Assembly (NCBI GenBank): GCA_004352715.1
Contig: SCFE01000047.1
Coordinates: 1,600,046-1,664,045 of the forward strand
Source: Hofstenia miamia
Lineage: Eukaryota; Xenacoelomorpha; Acoela
Direction: 5' to 3'
DNA length: 64,000 nucleotides
This document shows positions 1 through 12,000 of the stretch, piece by piece. The number at the start of each line of letters is the position of its first letter. Positions within the stretch are counted from its first letter, which is position 1. The notes beneath the pieces were generated by a model. That model was not told where the DNA came from. It worked only from the letters and a program-made list of their open reading frames with translations, and did no database searches. Both the position numbers and the translations under genes were made by a program.

Positions 1-662
1 TCTAAAAAAAATTTTGCAATATCTGTGATGTTTTCCTCAACAATTTTTAACTCGGGAACTAATAAAGATATTTAAAATTTGAAACTCAAAATAGAAAATT
101 ATCTTCTTTCGTTTTCGACTTTAATTCACGACCTGCCACGAAACCTTTCATGCTCGACTTTTTAAGGTCAATGCAATTGCTTATGGCGAGAACGTTTCAA
201 CTGTTAGCATAGGTTAATTTTGAAGAAAATTTCAGTAAAAATGATTATTGTGCATCTGAGAATTTTGAAGATGAAAACAGTACTGTTTCATTAAGTATTT
301 AATGATTTGATCTTGTTCCCCCAATTATGGATGCAATTTCATTTCATCATAGATTTCTATTAAGATTCGTTAAAATAATGAAATTACACATGATACACCT
401 GAAATTATTTCCGCTGTATCAAGTAATATTTTGCACTGGCGAACTTCATCATATTGTCATAGCAACCAAAATAGCTAAGTTTTACATTTGAAAACCCCTT
501 TATCATGCGTAATAAGGCCAGTTGGATCAGCTACTTATGGATATTTGCTTTTTTACCAACAGAATGCAGAGATTCTTGACGCAAACACTAAGTTTACTTT
601 GACAAATAAACTCAATACAGTGTCGAAATAGATGTCAATTCGTAAACTGAATTCTAATCATT
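1..662. other. Stretch without a recognised gene
   Basis: AT-rich sequence with no long open frame, no clear repeat and no recognisable protein similarity in any frame. Confidence 0.5.
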
Positions 663-1103
663 TTACACAAGTTCATTAGTAGAAACAAATAAAAAACTAA
701 GGGTCTTTTTAATGTTTGTAATAATAAGATGTGAAATACGAGCAAAATCCGCAAGTTTAACTTGTTGCTTAAATCTTTCAATAAACTTTTGAAAAATAAA
801 TGTCGATCGTTGATGTTGAGTAAATTGTTCTGTATAAAGGGAAAAAGACTGCTGTGTGATAGAACAATTCCCCGCAAGTCTGCAAGATGGGGTTATAACT
901 TCTAAATGGAAAGCCTGGCAATATTCATAGAATAGAAACTTATCTTGCAAGGACTCCCATTCAGACCTAAAATATGCTGCTCTCAATGTTGAAACGTCTG
1001 ATGCAGTTGTTTTAAGACTACTTAAATATCTTCCAGCATCAAAGATCTTTAAGGGATTTCTGGACAATTCCCTCAATTCTCCAAGTTTCCAAAGATATGA
1101 CAT
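663..1103 (-). CDS. Unidentified 146-residue ORF, possible terminal exon
   Basis: The open frame begins with an ATG directly after a pyrimidine-rich stretch ending in CAG (AG at 1105-1104) and ends at a TAA at 663-665, so it could be a last exon or a short gene. The product would be about 146 residues, rich in aromatic and charged residues, including LRAAYFRSEWESLQDKF. It has no signal peptide, membrane segment or motif I recognise. An AATAAA is not obvious close downstream. It is the longest clean frame in the first 6 kb, but in AT-rich DNA such a frame can occur by chance. I do not assign a function. Confidence 0.25.
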   Translation of the reverse strand: MSYLWKLGELRELSRNPLKIFDAGRYLSSLKTTASDVSTLRAAYFRSEWESLQDKFLFYEYCQAFHLEVITPSCRLAGNCSITQQSFSLYTEQFTQHQRSTFIFQKFIERFKQQVKLADFARISHLIITNIKKTLSFLFVSTNELV

Positions 1104-1553
1104 CTGAGCGTGAAATGAAGCAGCGTGCCAGTGATTCACATGTTACACGAACTTGTCTCGCATAATCTATTCACCGGACACCAGTGGTATGATATCGCTG
1201 TATTGTGATGTTGAGTAATATATTGGCAGTGATCATTATCAGCCATGCACAGATATAACCAACGTAGTATGACAAGCAGTAATAGCTGAATACAAGAGGT
1301 TTATGGGCTTAGTCGATTAAGCGAACAGATACAGGGATGCTCATCGTACAGTTTGTTCTTTAATAATGCAAACAATTGAATATTTTAATCTATTTACGAA
1401 CTAAATGGCATTAGTTGTGGGTATTCTTCAATCTTATCGATGTTGCATCAATCAATTTATGCTAAAGGCATTGCATTAAGCAAAGAAATGTGATTCGATT
1501 GTTTGAATTCATAGCTTCTATATGCTTTGATTTGACACATACCTATCCAAAGG
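1104..1553. other. Stretch without a recognised gene
   Basis: AT-rich sequence with nothing recognised. Confidence 0.4.
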
Positions 1554-1703
1554 GTGCGACCAAACAAGGAAGACCATCAGCAAATGTTGATGAAAAGTTT
1601 GAAAAAGAGTGGGGTTCCAAATACTGGTATAAATATACGAAAACTACGTTGGGATGGGCTTCATAATTGGCCCAAGTTTGATGAAAATCGAACAATGTGC
1701 AAA
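1554..1703 (+). pseudogene. PiggyBac-like transposase C-terminal fragment
   Basis: About 50 codons read through RKLRWDGLHNWPKFDENR followed by MCKY. This resembles the DG..HWP...R.RC segment that precedes the C-terminal cysteine-rich domain of piggyBac (DDE_Tnp_1_7) transposases. After MCKY the frame loses the expected further cysteines and reads unrelated residues to a stop at 1767-1769. No transposase core, terminal repeats or TTAA pair was found around it. The call rests on one short motif. It is a fragment at best. Confidence 0.4.
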
Positions 1704-1953
1704 TATTATTTCTTCTACTCCGTTAGTGAATACCTGATCAATGACATATTTAGTCTGCTTTTCTATTAGTGAATTGAAGAGCTGAATTAATAAATGACTG
1801 AGTGAAATCGGCCAAATGTTGCTGTTATTTATTCATTTGTTCCAGTTAGTTTTATAAAAGTTCATGGGCTTATTTAAAAATATTTGTTAAATATTTGTAA
1901 ATAAATAAAATTAGTGCGGGGATGGCAGGACCTAGTAAATATGTATGGCCTTG

Positions 1954-2005
<52 letters not shown>
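1954..2005. repeat. (TA)n microsatellite
   Basis: Uninterrupted alternating TA over about 50 bases. Confidence 0.9.
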
Positions 2006-2008
<3 letters not shown>

Positions 2009-3924
2009 TATCTTATGTTTTTATATTTGATGCAAATTGTATTTCACAATACCTTTATTCTCCCTGCGCTACCTAAATTGTAACAAAAAATGCATCATGG
2101 AAACTAAAACGAGCTAAATACAAGATTCAAAGCAATATATTTGCCAAACTACAATATAAATATATAATATCAAGAATTGCTCACTATTGCTTGGAACTCA
2201 AACTAAGTATCCATGTTGAGTTATCACACTGACCAGATTTCCTACTCAATAATTTTACTAATTGGCATAATTTTGGAAATAAATGAACACTTAAATATTT
2301 TAAAATTCAGTGAAGAATAACAGACTAATAGCTATTTGCTGTCATTAGCTAAATTTAATATGCTAAATGGTGAACAAAGTATTTAGCACATTTCTACAAA
2401 AAACTTCAATCTAAAGTTTTTAAAACTATCTAAAAAAATTTTCTATTTTCTTAAAATCTATAGCATCTATAGCATTTTGTTAATTTCTTCCAGCAAGTAG
2501 CTCACAAGCTTAATTAACTTGGCAGCTAGTCTGAGGAAACAGAATACCTTAGAAGCCTAATTTGAAATGAAAAAATGTAATATTCTTGAGATTGAAAAAC
2601 ATTTAGGAATGTTTTACATTTGAATATTTTAAGCCTATAAAAATACTGTATACCATATGTCAAAAAGCTTGCGGTTGCGCTTAGTGTTAAAGTTTTTATT
2701 GCAAAGCAATCGCCGGATAGATTGAATATTAAAATAATTGGAGGTACCAAGTGGACAATCAACTACGTTGTTCATTTTTCATTTTGATCAAAAATATTTA
2801 TACGGTAAATATGGATAAATATTTTATCTATGCTAAAAAATATTTTCGAATTTTTTGCGACAAGTACCTATCAGGACTTATACAACTTTTTTGTGATGCT
2901 TGCAATAATCAGTTAAATTAATATTTGCATACAAAAATTGTATTGTGCTTACATTTTTTTGCACTTAAAATTTTCAAATAGAAAATTGCACATTCATATA
3001 TACGTAATTTATTTTCTTTTACATAGAAATCCAAAAGGTCCATAAGCTGAATAACAACAAAGAAAATAAAAAATAAACCCATTTAACTTTCATCTTTTTG
3101 GATATTATCTCAAATTATTTTTAATTGAAAACAAGGATCGCTAAAGAGAAGGATAGGCCTCGCGCGCACTATTGATTTTTAATTTACGTAAATACCAAAC
3201 TATTTAGTTGACAAAATAAAACACAGAGCTTTACTTAAGTCAACGCGCACTAGCAATTTAATGATCACAGAAATTAAAAAATTCCTGCGTGATCTATTTT
3301 CGCGTTGATTAAACTGTAGACACATAAAATAGAACATATCGTTTTCAATGGACGTGCGCGCACTACAGTTAATTAATTGAACAATTCGAACGATGAGAGG
3401 CATTGATTCATTCAGAAGCGAGCTTCGAATTATAATTAATAGTTAAAGGATTATTCTTGCAAGAGCTTAAAGAAAAAATATAGCCATAGAGGAGTTTTTT
3501 TAAAAAAAGAATCAAGCTATTATTTAGCTCATTTCCTGTATTCAGGGGTGTTAAAAATTAAGTGTACTATTGTTTTTGATTAAACATATTTAAAAAAATA
3601 AATAAGTGCACTTTCCAATTTTAAAAAAAATATGTTATTGCATTTAAATTTTACTGCCACCAATTTCGAGTCAAAATTAGGGTGATCTTAGCGCAATTTG
3701 CAATATTTAATTTGCGTGAATTTGGTTGTACGTGGGGCCAAGATGTTACACATCATAAGAAAACCTTGTCAGCCAAATTTTATCGAAATTAGTTATAATG
3801 TTTACTGCTGGGGCAACAATCTTAAATTTTCAGAAATTTCATTATCATCAGTTCTCTTGTGCGATAGGCACAGAAAAAAAACTTGCGTGCTTCGTGCACA
3901 TCCCATGCTATTTTAACAGAAAAA

Positions 3925-4230
3925 ATGACTACTTAATCAGCTGCAGAAAAAGTACGTGAACTCAGTTCTAGTATATCTTCCAGTGATCTTCCATTGAACA
4001 TTCGTAGGGGTAAAACCTCTTATGTCAACCCAGAATTTGCAGAAGCCTTACTCAGAACAAATACCAGGTTGTGAAAGGCTGTGCACAATTTAAATGCCTT
4101 AGGCAAGTCTTCTCACTTCCATCATCCTGCCTCAGATTTGATTATCAGTTCATCTTCAAAAAGCGTGACTGGTATATCGAAAAAAAATAGTGGAAAATAT
4201 TTAAGGCAATCTTTTAATTTTTCGCATTGA
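3925..4230 (+). other. Interrupted frame of unknown origin
   Basis: Read from about 3930 the plus strand gives a serine-rich peptide (ELSSSISSSDLPLNIRRGK, then NPEFAEALLRTN), one in-frame TGA, then a second open part ending near 4228. The composition looks protein-like, and the layout recalls decayed ORF1 or gag-like proteins of retroelements, but no domain can be named. Confidence 0.2.
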
Positions 4231-6181
4231 GATGGAAAGATAATGAGCGATTATGAGTACTATCACCATAACTAAAGAAATGTTTGCCCATCTTAGTGTC
4301 TGGAGGCTGCAGATCGACCTACGATCCTAATCTTGTCAACCCCACTACATTAATTTCTTCATTATATTGTTGGACAACTATTTTTCCTAATATTTTGGAG
4401 GTAAGCTAACATTAATGCACACTTTTTAACCCCTAATTATATTATAAGTTTGCCTTTTTTTCATATATATAATTTTTTCCTAGAAAGACGTATAAGTAGC
4501 GAAATATTTCGGACATATTTAAATTTGTACTAAAAGCGACATTGACGGTTGGGTTAAGTAATTAAGATTACATTAACACTATAAATTTTTATTATAATTG
4601 GGTTGAATAAAGTATTGCCAAGGGAGAATTTCAAAAATGAGTTACTATTGGGTACCAAATTTTTATCCCTTATGCATCTCTGGCTGAATGGTTAATGTTT
4701 GTAATAGTGCTGAATAGTGTTATTACAGAATTATTGAAAAACATAATAAGATTATCATTACATGATTTTTCTATTCAAACTTTTCTGTGTCTAATTGCTT
4801 ACTTTTATTGATAAAGTTATTTTTAATATAATTTTGTTAGTTCAAAAGTAAGAGTGAGCGTAGTGCTGGTTAAACTTGTGGATTAACGTACTTATATGGA
4901 AATATTTTAGATCAATTTTGTTGCTTAAAAATAAATTTTCTATAGAATGATTTTATTTTTAGCCTGAAAAGTTACATCCAACATAAGCACTTGTAGTTTT
5001 CATTTGCCAGAAAATTCATTGGTGATAAGAAAGAAAGGTCATATTATCTCTACTCTCTTTCTTCAATTTTCTTTAAATTTTCATTGCTTTCTAAGCAGTC
5101 AACTTCACAAAATCGACATCTCCTTCAACGCCTAAGTTCAGCGAGTGTTGGATTGCAAAAGCAGAATGATATCTTCATGACAATTAGAAGACTTCTAGCA
5201 AGTTATGGAGACAAACTGAATTTTGGACAATTGTTAAGCAAATTACACTTTGCACTTTCAGAAATATGCACGCTTAAGACTTTTTCTTGTTTCTCAAATG
5301 GACTGATTCGGACTGGTCATTAAAATTTACCTTAGTGATTTTATCACATTTAAAGAAAATGTTTGTAGTAATGAATGAAATTTGCTATTTCATTAGACTA
5401 ACTTGTGTATTGTTGTCATCAATTTAGTGTGAAAATGATTGCTGACTGTTTTATATTATGTATTCTTTTTTATTTCCATAAGAAGCGTTGCCTAAATACT
5501 TTCGGAAGTCATTTATAGAGATTAAAAAAGTGTAAATTTGCAAAGTTTTCCCGATAACATTTCTGTTTTTGCATTTTGCAGAGTGATCATATTTTGTTGA
5601 TATTGAACTATAGTCTAATTTTTTACATGCGTTATCTTACTTAATGTAAAACGCATGTTGACCATTAAGCAATAGAAAGTTTTATTATTTTTAAGACGTT
5701 CATATTTATGAAAACTATTATCCTAAAAAAAATAATAAATATTCATGACTGCATAGCAAGATGTATGTAGTTAAGTTCATTAATTTAGTATAAAATATTT
5801 TGCAGCCTCCACATTATGTTGCACTGTTCTACTGGTTGTCTATCCTTCTATTTAGCAATCATTGATTGAAAACAAATAAATTTTCTAATCCATTGTTTAA
5901 TAAACAGTAAACCCAATTGAAATTGCAAAAAACTATCAAGTCACAACCTATCTATTGTTCAATATAAATATTCTTTCTAATAGCTAGCTTCTTGCTGTAA
6001 TGCAGTGTAGATATCTACTTAGACCATCAACATTTTTCCATTTTCATTTTTCATTTTTTTTCTTTGAAAACAACACAAAAATTTTGCTAATAACAAATAT
6101 AAAATGAAATTTTAAGAACACATTTGGAAAATGGGCAGATTCATTGCTTAATTTTGTTTATAATTTATATATCATCTTTAG

Positions 6182-6503
6182 AAAAGTCCCTACAACGTCA
6201 TTTGGTGTCATTAACTTCAATGAAGATCCCCCAAATAAGATATGTCATTATCTAAGAATGGCATCTGATACCAATTTGGATGAAATACATAATTTACTCA
6301 TTAAACATTGGAAACTCAATCCACCTGGATTTATTATTTCCATAATCGGAGAAATGGGCACTTTACACATGTCTAAGCTGCAGCAAGAAGCAATTGAAAC
6401 CGGCTTATTGAACATTACCAAGGATCAGGATGCGTGGATAACAACTTATGGAGTAAACGGTGGAATCACAAAGTTGTGTGGAGAGCTCAGAGCTTTTAAA
6501 CAA
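6182..6503 (+). CDS. Trpm: TRPM exon: start of the SLOG domain
   Basis: The acceptor is TTTAG at 6177-6181. The first base completes a codon from an unseen exon, and the exon ends in CAA before a GTATTT donor. It carries TSFGVINF, IHNLLIKHWKLNPPGFIISI (the family's xWxLxxPxLxISV) and AWITTYGVNGGITKLCGE (family AWIxTGGxxxGVxKxVGE). The second glycine of the family TGG motif is kept but the first is replaced (TYGVNGG). Confidence 0.88.
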
Positions 6504-8192
6504 GTATTTATGTTGATAAATATCGTATAATAAGGTTAATTACATCAGTGTTTTGGAAATGTATTTTTGTTCAAAATATTGCTATTGAATGATTTAATTA
6601 AATTCTAAAAAACAGAATCGATTTCCTGAAGTCTGTAAGTCTACTTTTGTTCTTGAAAAGTTTATCTTTTACAAAATTCCATATATAGAAAATTTAACTT
6701 ACAAAAAGCAGGAGGGGAATTTGAAATTTTAAATGCTGATTTTCTCTTTTGAAAAATATAATATATTTGAATAAATCTAAAACAGAAGAAGTACAATGGG
6801 TTTTAGATTTAGATTTGTGCCACATTCACTAATTAAGTGTAGTTGGTAATATTTTCAAGCAGCAATGTTCATTGTAATGGTATGGTGTACAATCAATTAA
6901 CAGTTGGTTCTCAAATGAAGCCTCGTTCACGTTTTGAACGACTTTGATGAAAAAGTTTGTTGATAAATATATCAAAAGTTTATGGGATGTAATTCTTAGG
7001 ATTTCAAAATATTTGCTTCCCATGCTAAATTTACTTTCGTCATTAGCCCAATAGCATTTTTCTTTATATTTAAGTAGGGTATTCTGTAATCAATGTTAAC
7101 CTTTTTTGTGAATTTCAGCAACTAATTCAAGTCAAAATTTTCTTAACTACATTATATTTAATGATAATATCTGTGCAAAAGCAGTTTATTTTAAATTAGT
7201 ATTTTTTATCAATTGTGTGAATGCACATGCACAATTGTAAAATCATTCTTATAAGTAGTTGTTATTAAGACTCTTGAAGTAATGCTAATAGACAGCTATT
7301 CTCAACCTCATTTTCCATTGATTTTGTAAAACAACATTCAACACCTATAAGTAGAAATTCTATGTTTATTAATTCCTATATAAAAAATAATTGAAGACAA
7401 TGCTATGTCAATCATGAGCCGAGCAAAACGATATTCTAGTGTTGATTGATCATCTAAAGATGTATACCTTCCTAGAAAGCTTATGATCCATTTTGCAAGC
7501 AAAAAAAAACATTTTTCTAATGAACTGCATTTTGAACCAAGCCCTTTTGCACAAATCATTGTTTGTTTCTGGATTGGTGCGGTGCGGTTCTCCAACTGCA
7601 TCTAGCTAAATATGTCTCACTTTTAAAAACGCCGGAAAAATGCGAATTGTTTTTTTAATTCTGCACTACTGTGTAATGAACTCATGCTAGTAAGAATTCT
7701 GCACTGTTATTAATTGACTAACAGAGCCTAAATACACAGAAACCCATCCAGTCTTGAAAATAACTAACGAAAAAAATGAAAAATATCTCATGAAAAAAAA
7801 GAGATGAAAGCTATCGAAATTAATTGAATTTCTTTGCAGATTTCAAAATTTAAATGACTTTATCAAATTTTCATCTCAAATTAATATTTAATTGCAAATA
7901 CATTGATCAAATCTCATAAAAAGAAATTCTTTCAATAGAGAAGCGTTTTTTGGAACAATTTTTGCTAATAATAAATATATGTACTCTAAAAAATTGCTAT
8001 TTGCTTTTCTCATGGCTTAAGATGTAGGCCTATACAATTTTGTTTTTCTACTACCAATTTTTGACTATTTCTAAAGCTATGTTGTCGGATAACGTTTAAA
8101 AAATTTTGATACAAAATAGCCATGTTTGCTATTTTTCCTCATTCTTACATCTCAAATAATTTAATATGCGTATGGATATATCTATGTTTATA

Positions 8193-8235
<43 letters not shown>

Positions 8236-8587
8236 TAATGAACATAATATAGTATTTTAGAATATTAAATTAATCATTAGGGTGTACTAATAAATGAAGA
8301 ATTATGCATACTTGGTATTGTTCCATGGAAAAAAATTTATGGAAATAGCATGTTGATTAGCAGTGATGGTGAAGGACTATATCCAGCGTTATATTCTACA
8401 GCTGCAAGCAGTTCAAGATCAAGAAACATTATTTTAGATAATAATCATACACATTACATTTTTTATGAAGATCGTAAGCATATCAATATTTTATAGTACA
8501 ATTATGTGATGTAAATGAAATTCTAAGGTTCTTAACTATGGATTTTAAAAGTAAGCTTAATTACGAGAAAATATAAAAAATACATCT

Positions 8588-8625
<38 letters not shown>

Positions 8626-9037
8626 TCAAATAGAACTTAGACCAGAATGGGCCACAATTCTTAAATATTCTTGCAAAAGATATATTTTATAAATATCCGC
8701 CTATATTGTAACATGCTTTGCAGATTGCGCTCAACAAATTATCCAGGCTCATAATTTTTAATAATTTTCTAGTGCTTTGATCCTGTTATCATTAACATAC
8801 TGATTATTGGACTAAAAGTTGCGAGCCCAGATAAAACAAATGTACGTTGCAAAACAGGCTGTGCTGATTTTTTAAATATTACATGGTCTGCGTGCAGAGC
8901 TGACCTCCAGTAGCAACCCTTAGTTTTTTCTTCTAGATATTCCTTTAGTTCTAGTGTTTCTGCTTCCACACTTAGCCGTGTTTTCCTTTTTTTGCATTAC
9001 CATCTACAGTCTATCTACTTTACAATTTAACATGAAT

Positions 9038-9078
<41 letters not shown>

Positions 9079-12000
9079 AGTTCACCTTTGTTCCTGATTA
9101 GTATCTCAACACTGTTATTACTCATGTTTGAATTGCCTTTATACTTTTCTGCGCATTCAATGCTGATTTCAGCAGTAATTTTCTAACTCTCCTTTTTGTA
9201 TTCCTTCCTCGTAACCTGTTCTATCTCTCTCTTTTTCTCTTTCTCTTCCTCTCTCTCTCATTCCTAAGTATTTCTACCCTTTATTGACTTCCTCAATCTT
9301 ATCCCGACTGCTCGTTCTTAGCCCCATCTATCTGTACATTTGCCTCAGATTATTATCACTGCTGTACACCTTCCTAGTAAAAACACTAACCTAGACTTTT
9401 TACTTGTTTTCCTCAATGTCTCAATTTGCTTCTGCAACAACTTCTTTGAGCTATCATATATATTCATGTCGTCAATGTACCATATGTGGCTCACTGCTCT
9501 ACCATTCTTCTCCACCTTATACCATATGCCTGTCTCCGTAAGCCTCAGCCTGTGTCCATCTATCTCAGTTTGCCACATTCCCATCTCTCTTTCTCTCTCT
9601 GTCTTTCTCTTTTTACATCCTCAACTCTTACTCCTGCATCGTTTCTCCTCCTCTGGAAACAGCCTGTCTGTTCTAAATAACATGTCAGCCTACTTGAAAT
9701 CACGAAAGTTAGCAATTTCCAAGTTATTGGAGACATCTTATTGCACTGAAACTGCTTGGCTCACTCCCTTTCTTCTGGGGCAACATACTTCTCTCATCTA
9801 TTTCTTCTTTTATTCTTTCCNAAGTTATTGGAGACATCTTATTGCACTGAAACTGCTTGGCTCACTCACTTTCTTCTGGGGCAACATACTTCTCTCATCT
9901 ATTTCTTCTTTTATTCTTTCCATGATTATTGCTTCAGTTTCTATATCTACTGGTTCTGCTACTTCTGCCTCACGTTCACAACTTCATCGTCTCTTTACTT
10001 AAGCTGTTTAACTCTCTTTCCTTTACTCTCATCCAGCTGCAACTTTCTCACTTGTCATGCAATGCTCTGTTCTGTAACTTCTAATACCATTTCTGCTTTT
10101 TTCTATTCTTCCAGCATCCTCTTCCTATAACCATTGTCATATGACCTCCTTCTTCTGTAGCACTCCAATGCTGTAATGTTCTGACCATATGTCTTTTTGT
10201 GTCAACATCCATTGATCTTTATGGACACTATACTGCCACTCCTTGAGTCCACCTCCTACCTAAAGATTCTTAGCACCATCTGACCAATTAAGGCATGCCG
10301 TGAATTGAAGTCTTTTGCTTTTTCATGATTTGACATCAGTGAGTATTGTTGTTTGAGTATGGACTCACATTGCCCGGGGAAGTTGCCCAATAAGGTTTAG
10401 AGTGTTTCCTATCATGTGAGCTAAGTCAATTAGTTTTGTGACCACGATCACAATTGCTTAATCTCAGATTACCAAACTGGGCTACCTGCACACATTTTTA
10501 TTATATTATTATTATTAATATTTATTTCCTTTTTATGGCTTCTCACAGCTATGTCTCTCGACACAGGAAATAATGACATTGTAGGCTTATTGCACAAGTT
10601 GTACTAACATTGTTCAATTATTTCTAAGGTAAATAAAATTAATTATTATATACTGTGATGTTTTTATATTTTTTGTCTTCACTATAATAAACAGCTAAAT
10701 TAATCGGAATGGGACGCGCTTAGGATGGGAAAATCAGTGATGTGTTTAAGCACTAATGGGTTATATGGGCAATGGGTAGTCAAACGTGATCCATTAGCAT
10801 CTCTGCATTCAATAAAAATGTACTTCTAATAATTTGCTAAAAATTGTAAGCTTAATAATATCTGTTTAGCACCAAAAAGTAGTTCGACTGAAGAAAAATT
10901 TCGCATAGATATTGAGACCCACATGGAAAGTATTGGTGAAAACACTCGTTATTTAGTAATTGTTGTTGGAGGAGGTAGTAGGATCATTACTGATGTAATT
11001 TTCAGATTAGAAAAACAAATTGCATGTGTCGTTTTTGATGGCACTGGAGGCGCTGCTGATGTGATCGCATATACATTCTTCCATGGTGATCAAATCAATG
11101 CGGGTGATAAAACTGCAGTTGAGGAATTGCGTTCATTAATTGCTTCCAAATTTATAGATGAAAATATTGACGCAGACGCAGTATATGCAAATTGTCAAAA
11201 ACTTTTACAAGACCCGTCGTTGTTAACAGTGCATACTTTGCTTACCAACTCACCAGCGGGCGTTGATAAAGCAATTTTAAAAGGACTTCTTAAAAAATAT
11301 CAATTTATTGGTGATCAACTTCAAAAGGTACTTAGCTCTTCAATGCTAGACATCGCTCAAGATATAATGGAATCGGATTGTACACTAACGCCTGAAATTT
11401 TAAATCCTTTATTGGTTATAGCTTTAAAAGAGTGCAAGATTGAATTTGCCAAGTTATTCATGAGTTACGGGGCAGATATACATTCAATAACTAATGAAGA
11501 TATTGAAAAACATTTCTGGTATTATGAAGTGAATAAGAAGAACCTGAACATTAAAAATCACCTCAAATGTATTCTTTCCGGTGAAGTTGGTAGTCCTTTG
11601 GATAATGATACGAGAACCAAATATATAGGACATGTTCTTTTAATACACAGTATATTTAAACTTAATGCGGACATGATGAAATACATGTGGAGTGAATTGA
11701 ATCAACCAATAAACGGTGCTATGTTTGTTTCTGGAGTTCTTAAATATCTGCTTAAGGAAGTACAAAAAATTGAAAAAAGGGAAGAAATGACCAAGCTTGC
11801 TGAAGTTTTTGAAATGCACGCTGTACATATTATAAATGAAAGTTGGAGATCCAATCAAAACGCTACAATTCGCCTTCTGACTGTAGATGATGAATTTTTT
11901 GGAACAGATTCTGCAAGAATGGCAATTTTTGCTGATTGCAAGGAGGTTCTTTCAACAAGTGCATTACAGCATGCATTTAAAAAGAAATGGGGAGGGTGTG

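Larger units (their letters stand above)
1770..6181. other. Region upstream of the first visible TRPM exon
   Basis: No exon could be assigned. The missing TRPM N-terminal exon or exons (a CxCGR-type motif is expected) should lie here or further upstream, ending two bases into a codon. Contents seen: a TA microsatellite, three short GCGCACTA-containing motifs near 3165, 3245 and 3355, and an interrupted frame at about 3925-4225. Confidence 0.4.

Noticed and set aside
5084-5323. 79-codon plus frame after an AG-like site, considered as a TRPM N-terminal exon
   Set aside because: It lacks the conserved cysteine and CGR motifs of TRPM N-termini, and its frame ends in a stop with no fitting donor in phase 2.
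9340-10130. Plus-strand frames of 220 and 124 codons rich in Ser, Leu and Phe
   Set aside because: They are the antisense of the LINE copy on the minus strand, and the low-complexity composition comes from its purine-rich coding strand.
11640-11858. 72-codon minus-strand frame
   Set aside because: Shadow of the TRPM coding exon.
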